A stretch of 64,000 bases of DNA, from NCBI RefSeq assembly GCF_006658505.1, contig NZ_VFUZ01000013.1, positions 62,001 through 126,000 on the forward strand. Reading direction: 5' to 3'. The notes under the pieces are model-generated. The model was not told where the DNA came from. It was given only the letters and a program-made list of their open reading frames with translations, and searched no databases. Below, piece by piece: positions 38,246-49,868 of this stretch. This DNA is from Mesorhizobium sp. B2-4-15 (lineage in GTDB: Bacteria; Pseudomonadota; Alphaproteobacteria; Rhizobiales; Rhizobiaceae). Positions within the stretch are counted from its first letter, which is position 1; each line of letters opens with the position of its first letter. The position numbers were made by a program, and so were the translations under genes.

Positions 38246-38270
38246 GGCCGGCAAGACAGCCGGCCGGTTC
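38246..38270 (+). terminator. Terminator-like hairpin after prmA
   Basis: GGCCGGC and GCCGGCC pair around AAGACA right after the prmA stop codon, followed by GGTTCTTG, a weak T-rich tail. It separates prmA from the convergent autotransporter gene. Confidence 0.55.
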
Positions 38271-38290
38271 TTGACGTCCTAATGCCCAGA

Positions 38291-41200
38291 TTAGAACTTG
38301 ATGCCAAGATTGGCCTTGAACCCATTGTCGAAGGCATCCGGCCCGAACTGTCCGGCATAGGACAGGCCAAGCGTGGCGTTGCGCGCCAGCTGCACGTCGA
38401 AACCGGCTTCGACCAGCATCGCATCCCTGGCGATCGGCACGCCGGCGATGGTGAAGTCGTCGCCGCCGGCGAAGGCGACCGTCGACACCGGCGTCGCCTC
38501 ACCCAATGCATGGCGCCAGCCGAACATGCCGCGCGCGGTCGCCGCAACGCCGCCAATGGTGACGTCGGTCGAGGCCCTGAAGCCGAGCGTGGTGAAGGTC
38601 GCGTCGGTGGTCGAACTGCCGCTGCTCAGCGCCGCGGCGCCACCGCTCTCCGAGAAACCGTCCGTGTGCAGATTGACATAGGCGAGATTGGCGAACGGCT
38701 CGAAGGCAAATGGCCCGGCATCGGTCTTGTAGGCAAGTTCGCCGAATGCCTGCGCGGTCCCCGCGTCGTAATCGGCCGACAGGCTGTCGGTGAAGCCCTG
38801 GAAAGCGACCGACCGCGACGTCGAGATACGGTGCCAGGTGTAGGCGGCGCCGGTACGGAAGGCGATGGCGCCCCAATTGGTCCCGCCATAGAGGCCGAGA
38901 TGGTAATTGTCGCTGTCGCCTGAGGAGTGCCTGTCGTCGGCATCGAAGCTGGTGTGGCTGTAGCCGCCGACCACGCCAACCCGCCAGTTGCCGGCTAGGC
39001 CGTCGGCGCCCACCAGCAGGCCACCCGTCGAACGGTCGAAGGCAGCTGCATTGCCATCGCTGTCAGTGCCGCCCCAGGAGCCGAATCCCTGCGACCAGAC
39101 GGCAAAGCGGTCCGTGTCGGCGGCCACGGGCTGAACGCCGTCCTGGCCATAGGCCATGACCGGCAGCGAAGCGGTTTTGCCGCTGTCGCCGAAAGCGCCA
39201 CGCAAGCGTGCCGTCACCGCATCCTGCAGGAAGTGGCTGTCCTGGACGAGCATGCCCTTGGCCGAGGCATGGACTTCGCCCGAAAGCTGGTCGTAGGCGG
39301 CCTGCGCGGCCGCGTCGCTCGGCAAGGCGAGCATCGCGCTGACCAGGGGGCTGCCGGCGGCGCTGTCCAGCCCCTCGCCGGTGGCGATCTGGTTCGGCGT
39401 CAGGCCGGCCGAACCGAAGCTCTTCGACTGGGTGACGTCGACATAGGCCTGCGTTGCATTGGAACCGGTGGTGAGGCTGACGAAGTTGGAGAGCTGTGGG
39501 TCGGCCAAGGTGAAGGTTCCGGTGACGCTGCTGGCCTCAAGAACGGTGTAGCGGGTGCCTGCCACTAGACCGCCAAGTCCAATATTGGTCACCGTCAGGC
39601 CGGCGCCGCTGGCAATGGTGGCGGCGCCATGCACATCGATCAGATCCGAGACGACGGCCGAATTGAGTTCCATCGCATAGGTGGAGCCGGCCTCGAATTT
39701 GGCGGTGCCATTGACTGTCAACGTGCCAATTGCATTGTTGCCGGGCGCGACCGTGCCGGAGACGTCGAGCGCTCCAATCGTGCCGCCGCCGCCCAGCGTG
39801 GCGCCGTTGGCGACGGCCACGGCCGAATTGGCCAAGGAGCCGCTGACCAGAAGCGTGCCGGCCTGAGCCTTGGTGTTGCCTGAGAACGAACTGGTGCCCG
39901 AAAGCTCGAAGGTTCCGGTTCCCGTCTTGGTCAGGTCGCCGGTGCCGGTGAGATTGCCGGAAAACACCGTATCGTTATTCATGCCGCCGGTCGTCAGCGT
40001 GCCCGAACCGGTATCGACCGTTCCCGCGCCGGCAAGCGAACCGATTGCCTGGCTGAAATTGTTAAGCGAAAGCGTGGCACCGCTGGCAACCGTATAGGCG
40101 CTGTTGGCGCTGAAAATGTTGGCCGCGCCTGCCTTCAGCGTGCCCTGGGCAACGTTGGTCGCCGTGGCATAGGTGTTGTTGTTGGCGAAGCCGCTCACCG
40201 TCAGCGTTCCCGCGCCGGTCTTCGTGAAGGTACCGGTCGGCACATCATTGTCGCCCATGCTCGCGCTGGTGCTCACGTCGAACCCGTTTGTATCGATGGT
40301 GCCGCCCGTTGCGCCGAACAGGATCGAGACATTGGCAAGGTTAAGGTTGGCACCTGCCTGCAACGCGCCGCCCTCCAGGGTGATCGGCCCCGAACCCGCC
40401 GCATGATCGGCCGTGACCTGCAACGTGCCGTCGCTGATCCTTACCCCACCGCTCAAATAGTTGTAGTTGGTCAGGACGAGTGTACCGGCACCGGTCTTCA
40501 CGACCGTGCCGACCTCGAATTCCGAAATCTGACCGGAATAGGTGCCTGTTCCCGGCCCAACATTGATGGTCTGGCTGATGTCGATGTATAGATCGTTGCT
40601 GACGGTAATACCGTTCTGGATATCGATCACGGTTCCATTGAAAGCGGTAAGCGGGCCGGTCCCGAGGGCGGCATCGTTGCCGAGGCTGAGCGTGCCGCCA
40701 TAGAGAGTGGTACCGCCAGCATAGGTGTTTGCCCCATTTAAGGTGAGCAAGCCATCGCCACTCTTGGTCAAGCCGCTGCCTGAAATCACTCCATCCGCCG
40801 TAAAATGAGTACCGGCACCAACCGAGAAAACGGTGTCGGAGATCAGGTTGAAACCGGCATTGGTCGCCAGATCCGTGACGAAATTGTTCGTTTCCACGTT
40901 AACGGCGGCCTGGCCAGAGGCCTGGAAATTCAAAACACCGTTCGCCAACTGGTAGCCGCCAGAGGTGCTCGTTGCATTGAGGTTCAGTGTCCCCACCGTG
41001 TAGGGCCCACCTGACAGGTCGACGGTATAGGAGACACCCTGGTCCGCCGCATCATGGTTGAAGTTCGCGACCGCATCGACCCCATCTGGAACCGTTGCGG
41101 GGGTCCAATTCGCAGCCGTACCCCAGCCGCCGGCGCCATGGGTGAAATCCTCAGCCGAGGCGCCACCAGACATAAGTGGCGTCATGGCGATCACTACAAC

Positions 41201-41311
41201 TCCGGCTAGCAGCAGAGCCGGTAGCGACGTCGACGCCAGCAATGGACGCGCAAGCTGCGCGTTCGCCTCGCTCTTGCATTTGGCGTGCGCTGCAAAAACC
41301 GAATGTCTCAT
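38291..41311 (-). CDS. Autotransporter (type Va) with beta-strand-repeat passenger
   Basis: A 1006-residue surface protein. An extended signal peptide of about 53 residues ends in SGGASA. The passenger runs to about residue 690 and is built from glycine-rich beta-helix repeats of the autotransporter-associated type (LTLNGANTYAGGTTLYGGTL, LTKTGTGTFELSG). From about 740 a C-terminal 12-strand barrel follows (WSQGFGSWGGTDSDG, GVVGGYSHTSFDADD) and ends in the aromatic GIKF. The barrel inserts in the outer membrane and exposes the passenger, which could serve adhesion. No protease motif is seen. The ATG at 41311 has GGGGAG upstream; a TTG three codons earlier is too close to it. It sits alone between prmA and the aminopeptidase gene. 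Confidence 0.87.
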   Translation of the reverse strand: MRHSVFAAHAKCKSEANAQLARPLLASTSLPALLLAGVVVIAMTPLMSGGASAEDFTHGAGGWGTAANWTPATVPDGVDAVANFNHDAADQGVSYTVDLSGGPYTVGTLNLNATSTSGGYQLANGVLNFQASGQAAVNVETNNFVTDLATNAGFNLISDTVFSVGAGTHFTADGVISGSGLTKSGDGLLTLNGANTYAGGTTLYGGTLSLGNDAALGTGPLTAFNGTVIDIQNGITVSNDLYIDISQTINVGPGTGTYSGQISEFEVGTVVKTGAGTLVLTNYNYLSGGVRISDGTLQVTADHAAGSGPITLEGGALQAGANLNLANVSILFGATGGTIDTNGFDVSTSASMGDNDVPTGTFTKTGAGTLTVSGFANNNTYATATNVAQGTLKAGAANIFSANSAYTVASGATLSLNNFSQAIGSLAGAGTVDTGSGTLTTGGMNNDTVFSGNLTGTGDLTKTGTGTFELSGTSSFSGNTKAQAGTLLVSGSLANSAVAVANGATLGGGGTIGALDVSGTVAPGNNAIGTLTVNGTAKFEAGSTYAMELNSAVVSDLIDVHGAATIASGAGLTVTNIGLGGLVAGTRYTVLEASSVTGTFTLADPQLSNFVSLTTGSNATQAYVDVTQSKSFGSAGLTPNQIATGEGLDSAAGSPLVSAMLALPSDAAAQAAYDQLSGEVHASAKGMLVQDSHFLQDAVTARLRGAFGDSGKTASLPVMAYGQDGVQPVAADTDRFAVWSQGFGSWGGTDSDGNAAAFDRSTGGLLVGADGLAGNWRVGVVGGYSHTSFDADDRHSSGDSDNYHLGLYGGTNWGAIAFRTGAAYTWHRISTSRSVAFQGFTDSLSADYDAGTAQAFGELAYKTDAGPFAFEPFANLAYVNLHTDGFSESGGAAALSSGSSTTDATFTTLGFRASTDVTIGGVAATARGMFGWRHALGEATPVSTVAFAGGDDFTIAGVPIARDAMLVEAGFDVQLARNATLGLSYAGQFGPDAFDNGFKANLGIKF

Positions 41312-41526
41312 GTAATGCAATCTCCCCGACCAGCCATCTATTTGACTGGATCGCCCCTGAAACCCATGACAACGCTACGAAAAGCGCCGGCCCGAGACAA
41401 GCCGCGAGGATTGCCGAAACCAAACAAGCAGGCGCTGGAAAGCAATCCGCGCACGCCCGTTGCGATTTTGCATCAATGAATATCGGGCGCGTCAAATGCC
41501 AAACCGAGAAAGCACGGCTGTTGCCG

Positions 41527-41545
41527 GCTGAAAGCGTGTTTCAGC
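41527..41545. repeat. Small palindrome upstream of aminopeptidase P
   Basis: GCTGAAA and TTTCAGC surround GCGTG. It is the only structure seen in the 375-bp gap between the divergent autotransporter and aminopeptidase starts (41312-41686), which must otherwise hold both promoters. Confidence 0.4.
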
Positions 41546-41686
41546 GGCATCGACCTTCGTGCTGCCGCTGGACCAAGCGCGATCGGTTGTCAGCCTGGCG
41601 ACGCTGTAGCAGTTTGCGCCAGCCGGAAACCGATTCCGATTTCCGGGTCCATAGGCTACGGTCGAACTGACATCAGGAGGCCCATC

Positions 41687-43531
41687 ATGTTCCAGACCTT
41701 CGATTCCGCCGGCGACCCGGCAGTCGGCAAGCCGCGCGTGGCGCTGCTGCGCCAATGGCTGGCGGCGAATGGCCTGGACGGCTTCATCGTTCCACGCGCC
41801 GACGAGCATCAGGGCGAATATGTCGCCGACCGTTCGGCGCGGCTGAAATGGCTGACCGGCTTCAGCGGCTCGGCCGGGGTCGCCATCGTCCTGCGTGACC
41901 GCGCCTTCGTCTTTGTCGACGGCCGCTATACGCTGCAGGTGCGCAATGAGGTCGACCTCGACGTCTTTTCGATCGAAAGCCTGGTCGACAACCCGCCCGC
42001 CGTCTGGCTCCGCGAGAATATCGGCAAGGGCGCGCGGCTCGGCTTCGATCCATGGCTGCACACGATCAGCGAGGTCAAGGCGCTGCAGGCCTCGGCCGAC
42101 AAGACGGGCGCCGTCCTGGTGCCGCTCGACAGAAACCCGATCGACGTCATCTGGAAGGACCAGCCCGCGGCGCCCGTGACGCCGGTCGAGCTGCACCCGA
42201 TCGGCTTTGCCGGCGAGCTCGCCAAGGACAAGCTGGCGCGGCTGGCGGCGGCGATCGGCAAGGACGGCGCCACCCATGCGGTGCTGACCGATCCCTCCTC
42301 CATCGCCTGGGCCTTCAACATCCGTGGCGGTGACGTGCCGCACACGCCGCTGGCGCTCGGCTTCGCCATCCTGGCCGCCGATGGGTCCCATCAGCTGTTC
42401 ATGGACAAGCGCAAATTCTCGCGCCAGGTCGCGGCCTATCTCACGCAACTCGCCGATCCGCACGAGCCCGTCGAATTCGAAGCGGCGATCGTGGCCCTGG
42501 CCAGGGGTGGCGCGAAGATCGCGCTTGACCCGGTGCTCGCGGCCGACAGGCTGCGCATGCTGGTCGAGGACAATGGCGGCACGGTGATCGCCGCGCCCGA
42601 CCCGGCCCGCATCCCGCGCGCCACCAAGAACCAGGCCGAGATCAACGGCTCGCGTGCCGCGCATCGCCGCGACGGCGCGGCGGTGGCAAAACTCTTGTGC
42701 TGGCTGGAACGCCAGAAGCCAGGCTCGCTTGACGAGATCGCCGTCGTCACCAGGCTGGAAGAGACACGCCGGCAGACCGGCGAGGAAACGCAGATGCCGC
42801 TGCGCGACGTCTCTTTCGACACCATTTCCGGCGCCGGCCCCAACGGCGCCATCATGCATTACCGCGTGTCGCGCGCCACCAGCCGCAAGCTTCAAAGCGG
42901 CGAATTGTTCCTGCTCGATTCCGGCGCGCAATATCAGGACGGCACCACCGACATCACCCGCACCGTGCCGATCGGCCAGCCGACCGAGGAAATGCGCGAA
43001 CGCTTCACCCTGGTGCTCAAAGGTTTGATCGGCATTTCCACGCTGCGCTTCCCAGCCGGCACGCGCGGTTCCGAGATCGATGCCGTCGCCCGCATGGCGC
43101 TGTGGAAGCATGGCTGTGACTTCGCCCATGGCACCGGCCATGGCGTCGGCTCGTATCTGGCCGTGCATGAAGGCCCGCAGCGCATCGCCCGCACCGGCAC
43201 CGAAAAGCTGCTCGAAGGCATGATGCTGTCCAACGAGCCCGGCTACTACAAGGAAGGCTCCTACGGCATCCGCATCGAGAACCTCATCCTGGTGACGCCG
43301 GCAGAACAGATCGAGGGCGGCGACATCGCCATGCACGGCTTCGAGACGCTGACGCTGGCGCCGATCGATATCAGGCTGGTGCGGTCGGACCTGCTGACGC
43401 GCGAGGAACTGCACTGGCTGGACACCTACCACGCCCGCGTGCTGGCCGAAATCGGCCCGATGCTCGACGGCGAAACGCTGGCCTGGCTGGAAAAGGCGAC
43501 CGCACCGCTGCCGCACGACGCCAAGATTTGA
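41687..43531 (+). CDS. pepP: Xaa-Pro aminopeptidase (M24 family aminopeptidase P)
   Basis: A 614-residue cytosolic metallopeptidase that removes N-terminal residues preceding proline. Two creatinase-like N-terminal domains (first at about 20-140, second at about 160-310) precede the pita-bread catalytic domain. The metal ligands are visible as the two Asp in LDSGAQYQDGTTDITRT, the His in HGTGHGVG, and the Glu in NEPGYYKEG and GIRIENL. The three-domain length matches the long, eukaryote-like APP1 group common in alphaproteobacteria. CAGGAGG lies before the ATG. Confidence 0.9.
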   Translation: MFQTFDSAGDPAVGKPRVALLRQWLAANGLDGFIVPRADEHQGEYVADRSARLKWLTGFSGSAGVAIVLRDRAFVFVDGRYTLQVRNEVDLDVFSIESLVDNPPAVWLRENIGKGARLGFDPWLHTISEVKALQASADKTGAVLVPLDRNPIDVIWKDQPAAPVTPVELHPIGFAGELAKDKLARLAAAIGKDGATHAVLTDPSSIAWAFNIRGGDVPHTPLALGFAILAADGSHQLFMDKRKFSRQVAAYLTQLADPHEPVEFEAAIVALARGGAKIALDPVLAADRLRMLVEDNGGTVIAAPDPARIPRATKNQAEINGSRAAHRRDGAAVAKLLCWLERQKPGSLDEIAVVTRLEETRRQTGEETQMPLRDVSFDTISGAGPNGAIMHYRVSRATSRKLQSGELFLLDSGAQYQDGTTDITRTVPIGQPTEEMRERFTLVLKGLIGISTLRFPAGTRGSEIDAVARMALWKHGCDFAHGTGHGVGSYLAVHEGPQRIARTGTEKLLEGMMLSNEPGYYKEGSYGIRIENLILVTPAEQIEGGDIAMHGFETLTLAPIDIRLVRSDLLTREELHWLDTYHARVLAEIGPMLDGETLAWLEKATAPLPHDAKI

Positions 43532-43561
43532 GGCGGCCGATATTCAGCTTGGAAGGTTGGC

Positions 43562-43740
43562 GCTGCCCCTCATCCGCCTGCCGGCACCTTCTCCCCGCAT
43601 AGTGACGGGAGAAGGGAGCTGGCCGCAACCTCGCCGCCTTTTTTTTGCAGCGCCTACAGTTGGCGAAATCGTCGATGACAGCGTCTTTCTCCCCGTCCCT
43701 ATACGGGGAGAAATGCCCGACAGGGCAATGAGGTGCGGCG
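43562..43740. repeat. Mosaic of family B palindromic repeats
   Basis: The segment between two convergent genes begins with CCCCTCATCCGCCTGCCGG, as at about 15604. An imperfect CTTCTCCCCG hairpin follows, and then a perfect 11-bp hairpin at 43686-43713 (TTTCTCCCCGT and ACGGGGAGAAA). It ends with GACAGGGCAATGAGG, roughly the inverse of the opening flank. It looks like two elements facing each other and may end both transcripts. Confidence 0.6.
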
Positions 43741-43771
43741 CCTACGTTGGAAGCATCGCGAGGCAGAGCTC

Positions 43772-44068
43772 TTATCCGATGAACTGCCGCGCCAGGATCA
43801 GCACCGCGGCACCCGCCAGAAACATCGCCATCAGCCCGCCACGCAGCGAAACCACCGCCGTGACGACCAGGGCCGCCCATTCGGCCGGTCCGGCGTTCAA
43901 CAGTTCCGGCGCCACCAGTGTCGTCAGCACCGCCGCCGGCACCGCATTGAGGCCGGCCTCGACGCGCGGATGGATGTTTTCGAAGCGCGAAATCACCAGA
44001 TGCCCGCCGATGCGCGTCAGATAAGTGGCGATCGCGCCAGCGATGATGATCCAGAATGTCGTGCTCAT
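43772..44068 (-). CDS. azlD: AzlD family branched-chain amino acid exporter subunit
   Basis: A 98-residue membrane protein with three to four hydrophobic segments and the AzlD pattern (ATYLTRIGGHLVISRFENIH, LNAVPAAVLTTLVAPELL). AzlD is the small subunit of the AzlCD exporter, known for efflux of branched-chain amino acids and analogues such as azaleucine. Its ATG overlaps the azlC stop codon by 4 bp (ATGA), so the two are translated together. Confidence 0.88.
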   Translation of the reverse strand: MSTTFWIIIAGAIATYLTRIGGHLVISRFENIHPRVEAGLNAVPAAVLTTLVAPELLNAGPAEWAALVVTAVVSLRGGLMAMFLAGAAVLILARQFIG

Positions 44069-44793
44069 GGCTGCTCTCCCACGCCGCTATGGTGCGGCGG
44101 CAGGATGACGGCGAGCAGCACGCCGGCAACGGCGCCGATCGAGACATGCCAGGGCGATCCGACCGTCTTGTAGGCGATGATCGAGGCGCAGCCGCTGGCG
44201 ATGACCACCGGCAGCCACAGCGGCCGCTTGCGAAACCCCATCACAAGGCCAAGGAAATAGATCGGCAGCAGGAAATCGATACCCAGCGCATGCGTGTCGG
44301 GGATGAGCTTGCCGAACACCGCGCCGAGCGCGCTTTCGGTGATCCAGAACAGATAGACCGGCAGGCCGAGCCCCAGATACCAGGCAAAGCCGACGGTCTG
44401 CCCCGACTGCGCCCGCGCTTCGGCCACCGCGTATTGCGGATCGGTAAGGATGAAATAGCCGAGCGCCTGCTGGATGACGGGCCAGTGCGCGATGCGCCGG
44501 CCGATCCCGGCGGAATAGAGCACATGGCGGAAATTGACGGCGAAGATCGAAAGCACGATCAGCCATGGCGCGACATGCTGGCCGAACAGCTGGATGCCCA
44601 CCATCTGGCTGGCGCCGCCGAACACCAATGCGCTCATCAGGAAGGCTTCGAAGACCGAGAAGCCCTGGTCGACGGCAAGCGCTCCGAACAGCACGGCAAA
44701 TGGCGCCGACGCCACCACGACCGGCATGGACAGCCGCACGCCCTGCCAGAACTCGCTCTTGCCGCCGCTTTCTGAAATCACGTCCGTCGCCAT
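44065..44793 (-). CDS. azlC: AzlC family branched-chain amino acid exporter subunit
   Basis: A 242-residue polytopic membrane protein, the large subunit of the AzlCD exporter. Family segments are VFEAFLMSALVFGGASQMVG, NFRHVLYSAGIGRRI and FILTDPQYAVAEAR. It probably exports branched-chain amino acids across the inner membrane. The ATG at 44793 follows GGAG; an upstream frame of 56 codons runs through a palindromic repeat and was rejected. That repeat ends only 13 bp before the start, so it lies in the mRNA leader or the promoter. Confidence 0.88.
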   Translation of the reverse strand: MATDVISESGGKSEFWQGVRLSMPVVVASAPFAVLFGALAVDQGFSVFEAFLMSALVFGGASQMVGIQLFGQHVAPWLIVLSIFAVNFRHVLYSAGIGRRIAHWPVIQQALGYFILTDPQYAVAEARAQSGQTVGFAWYLGLGLPVYLFWITESALGAVFGKLIPDTHALGIDFLLPIYFLGLVMGFRKRPLWLPVVIASGCASIIAYKTVGSPWHVSIGAVAGVLLAVILPPHHSGVGEQP

Positions 44794-44805
44794 CGACCAC
44801 TCCTG

Positions 44806-44847
44806 ATGCATGTCGCCCAAAAGTGCGTGGCGGTTTGGGGACATGCA
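44806..44847. repeat. Palindromic repeat, family A copy 2 (azlC leader)
   Basis: TGCATGTC at 44807-44814 and GACATGCA at 44840-44847 are perfect inverted ends. Inside are GCCCAAAAGTGCG and GCGGTTTGGG, which can also pair in part. It lies just upstream of the azlC ribosome site. Confidence 0.8.
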
Positions 44848-44957
44848 CAACAACAAAGGGAGAGGCGGTATGTAGGTGGCATGCCCCGCCTTGTCACACG
44901 AATTCGCTTGAGCCAAACGATCAGCGGAAATCATCGCCGGATCGCGGCGTCGACTAT

Positions 44958-45649
44958 TCAATCCTGCGCGATTTTGCCTTCGATCGCCCTGCCCCAGTCG
45001 AGCAGCGGCTTGGCGCGCAGGGTGAAATCGACGAGTTCCTCGACCAGTTCCGGCCCATGGATGCCAGCTGGGTCGATGACGTGGCGAACAACAAAATGCC
45101 GGTTGCGGATGGCGGCAACGAGATCTTTGTCCACGACGTGCTCAAAGCCGCGCGGCGTGCGTTTCATGCCGCCTTCGGCATCGAGCTCGAGGCCATTCTT
45201 GTTCAACGCCTTCACCATGGCGCGAAACCTCTCGGGCCATGTCTCGATGGCCCGGCGCATCGACAACAGAAGCGCCGCCTCCGGCTGCCACCAGGCGACA
45301 CCGGCAAAGCAACCCTCCAGCCCGATATGGACGTAGAACACGCCTTGCTCCATCTTGCTGCCGTCGGGCGACAGGATCGCGGAGAGATGCCTGTTGTAGG
45401 GCCGCTTGTCCTTGGCGAAGCGGACGTCGCGGTTGATGCGGAACAGCGACTTCTTGCGGTCGCCACGCAGGCCGAGCCCGGCTGCCAAGAAACGCTGCGT
45501 CAGCGTTTCGACGAGATCGCCCAGGGGATCGCGCAATTCCTTTTCGAACAATTCCCGGTTCTCCAGGAACCACTCCCGGCTCTGGTGGAAATCGAGGGCC
45601 TTCAGGAACGGAATGGCCTTTGGACCGAACCCTTTGAATTCGCCCGACA

Positions 45650-45650
<1 letters not shown>
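44958..45650 (-). CDS. DUF2461 (TIGR02453) family protein
   Basis: A 230-residue soluble protein of the DUF2461/TIGR02453 family. Conserved segments are LDFHQSREWFLENRELFEK near the N-terminus, FRINRDVRFAKDKRPYNRHL, and YVHIGLEGCFAGVAWWQPE. The function is unknown. The ATG at 45648-45650 shares one base with the ligA stop (TGATG), so the gene is translationally coupled to DNA ligase. A GTG one codon earlier is an alternative start. Confidence 0.82.
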
Positions 45651-47890
<2,240 letters not shown>

Positions 47891-47966
47891 TCAGGATTTC
47901 GGGAAAATCATTGCTGAACAGCAGGATGGAGCCATATCCTGACTCGCTCCATGACGCCGGATATTC

Positions 47967-49640
47967 TCATGCCGCGGTAGTGTTCTCACGCAGCAGCCGC
48001 TCGGCGGCGGCGCGCGCTTCGTCGGTAATGGTGGCACCGGCCAGCATACGCGCGATCTCTTCCTGCCGCGCCGTCCTGTCCATCTCGGCGATTCCGGTCG
48101 CCACGCGGTCGGTGCTGCCCGATTTGGAGATCAGGAAATGCGTCGCCGCGCGCGCCGCCACCTGCGGTGCGTGGGTGACCGACAGCACCTGCACGCGCTT
48201 CGACAGGCGCGCCAGCCTCTGGCCGATCGCGTCGGCCACGGCGCCACCAACGCCGGTGTCGATTTCGTCGAAAACCAGCGTCGGCGCCGAGCCACGGTCG
48301 GCCAGCGCCACCTTCAGCGCCAACAGGAAGCGGGAGAGTTCTCCGCCGGAGGCGACCTTCATCATCGGCCCGGGCCGCGTGCCGGGATTGGTGCGCACCC
48401 AGAACTCGATCTGGTCGATGCCCTCTTCCATGCGGCTCTCGGCCTCGCTCTTCATCTCGACGATGAAGGCGGCGCGTTCGAGCTTCAGCGCCGGCAGTTC
48501 GGCCATCACCGCCTTGGTCAGCCCGACGGCCGCCGCATGGCGAAGCGAGGAAAGCTGCGCGGCGGCAATGTCATAGGCCTCGCGTGCGGCGGCGGCCTGC
48601 TTCTCCAGCCCGTGCAGCCGCTCCTCGCCGGCATCGAGATCGGCAAGATCGGCAACCATCGTGTCGCGCAACTGCGCCAGGTCGTCGACGGCGACGCTGT
48701 GCTTGCGCGACGCCGCGCGCAGCGAGAACAGCCGCTCCTCGGCTTTCTCCAGCCTTTGCGGGTCATATTCAGTGGCGCGAAGCGCGGCCTCGACACCGGA
48801 TTGCGCCGCGTCGAGCGACAGCATGGCTTCGTCCAGCGACTTGACCACGTCCTCGAGCAGGCCGGGCGCTTCCGTCGCCTTGCGCTGCAGCCGTCTCAGC
48901 AGGCTGGCGAGCTGCGGCAAGGGTGAGGACGGGCCCGACAGCACATCCTGCGCATCATGGATTTCGGAAGCGATCTTCTCGGCGCGCATCATATGGGCGC
49001 GCAGTTCGGCAAGTTCGGTTTCCTCGCCAGGCTGCGGATCGAGCCTGGTCAATTCCGCGACCGCGGCACGCAGATAGTCGGCCTCGCGCGCCGCTGCCGC
49101 CACCTTGGCGCGGTGGCGCGAAAGCTCCTGCTCGCCGGCGCGCCAGTGCCGCCAGGCCTCGCCGGTCGAGCGAACGACGCCGAGATGGCCGCCGAATGCG
49201 TCGAGCACGTCACGGTGTGCGCCGGGATCGACCAGGGCGCGCTCATCGTGCTGGCCGTGGATCTCGACCAGCGCGCGGCCGACATCGCGCATCAGGGTCA
49301 CGCTGGATGGCTGGTCGTTGACGAACACGCGCGTGCGGCCGTCCGCCGTTTGCACACGGCGCAATATGACGTCGCCATCATCCTCTATGGCGTTTTCGGC
49401 AAGCAGCGCGCGAACCGGATGGTTGCGCGGCACATCGAAGACGGCGATGACCTGGCCCTGTGCCGCGCCATGACGCACCAGCGAGGCGTCGCCGCGCGCG
49501 CCGAGCGCCAGCGATAGGGCATCGAGCAGGATGGATTTGCCGGCGCCCGTTTCACCCGTCAGCACGGAAAGGCCCGGCTGGAAGTCGATATCCAGCTTCT
49601 CGATCAGGACGATATCGCGGATCGACAATCTGGAAAGCAT
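47967..49640 (-). CDS. recN: DNA repair protein RecN
   Basis: A 557-residue SMC-like ATPase acting early in double-strand break repair. Walker A is GETGAGKS at 29-36. Long central coiled-coil arms follow, then the family-specific SGGELSRFLLALKVAL and LVFDEIDTGVGG motifs with Walker B near residue 450. No alphaproteobacterial SOS box of the form GTTC-N7-GTTC was found upstream. A palindromic repeat ends only 17 bp before the ATG, leaving a weak ribosome site (AGGTCCGGG). Confidence 0.93.
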   Translation of the reverse strand: MLSRLSIRDIVLIEKLDIDFQPGLSVLTGETGAGKSILLDALSLALGARGDASLVRHGAAQGQVIAVFDVPRNHPVRALLAENAIEDDGDVILRRVQTADGRTRVFVNDQPSSVTLMRDVGRALVEIHGQHDERALVDPGAHRDVLDAFGGHLGVVRSTGEAWRHWRAGEQELSRHRAKVAAAAREADYLRAAVAELTRLDPQPGEETELAELRAHMMRAEKIASEIHDAQDVLSGPSSPLPQLASLLRRLQRKATEAPGLLEDVVKSLDEAMLSLDAAQSGVEAALRATEYDPQRLEKAEERLFSLRAASRKHSVAVDDLAQLRDTMVADLADLDAGEERLHGLEKQAAAAREAYDIAAAQLSSLRHAAAVGLTKAVMAELPALKLERAAFIVEMKSEAESRMEEGIDQIEFWVRTNPGTRPGPMMKVASGGELSRFLLALKVALADRGSAPTLVFDEIDTGVGGAVADAIGQRLARLSKRVQVLSVTHAPQVAARAATHFLISKSGSTDRVATGIAEMDRTARQEEIARMLAGATITDEARAAAERLLRENTTAA

Positions 49641-49656
49641 CAGAACCCGGACCTAT

Positions 49657-49757
49657 TGCATGCCGCCCAAAAGTGGACCCGGTCTTGGGATAACGACATG
49701 CACGAAAGCAAAAGACTTAAAGCGCGTCGCATGGATCCGTTCAAGCACGACGCGCTT
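49657..49757. repeat. Composite palindromic repeat, family A copy 3 (recN leader)
   Basis: The first palindrome has ends TGCATG (49657-49662) and GACATGCA (49695-49702) around GCCCAAAAGTGGACCCGGTC. The second has 10-bp arms AAGCGCGTCG (49720-49729) and CGACGCGCTT (49748-49757). Both parts recur, decayed, at 1631-1730, so the two palindromes probably spread as one unit. The remaining 110 bp to bamD hold nothing recognised. Confidence 0.8.
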
Positions 49758-49868
49758 CAAAGCGGCACGCGACCGATTGGAGTCGCAGCGCCGCACTATC
49801 TTTTTGTTTGCGCATCGGATCAATCCGAAAAAACGCGCTATGCACGCTTCGGTCCGGGGTACCGCGGG

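Noticed and set aside
49641..49868. A LexA/SOS box upstream of recN
   Set aside because: No GTTC-N7-GTTC or complementary arrangement was found in the gap, only repeats.
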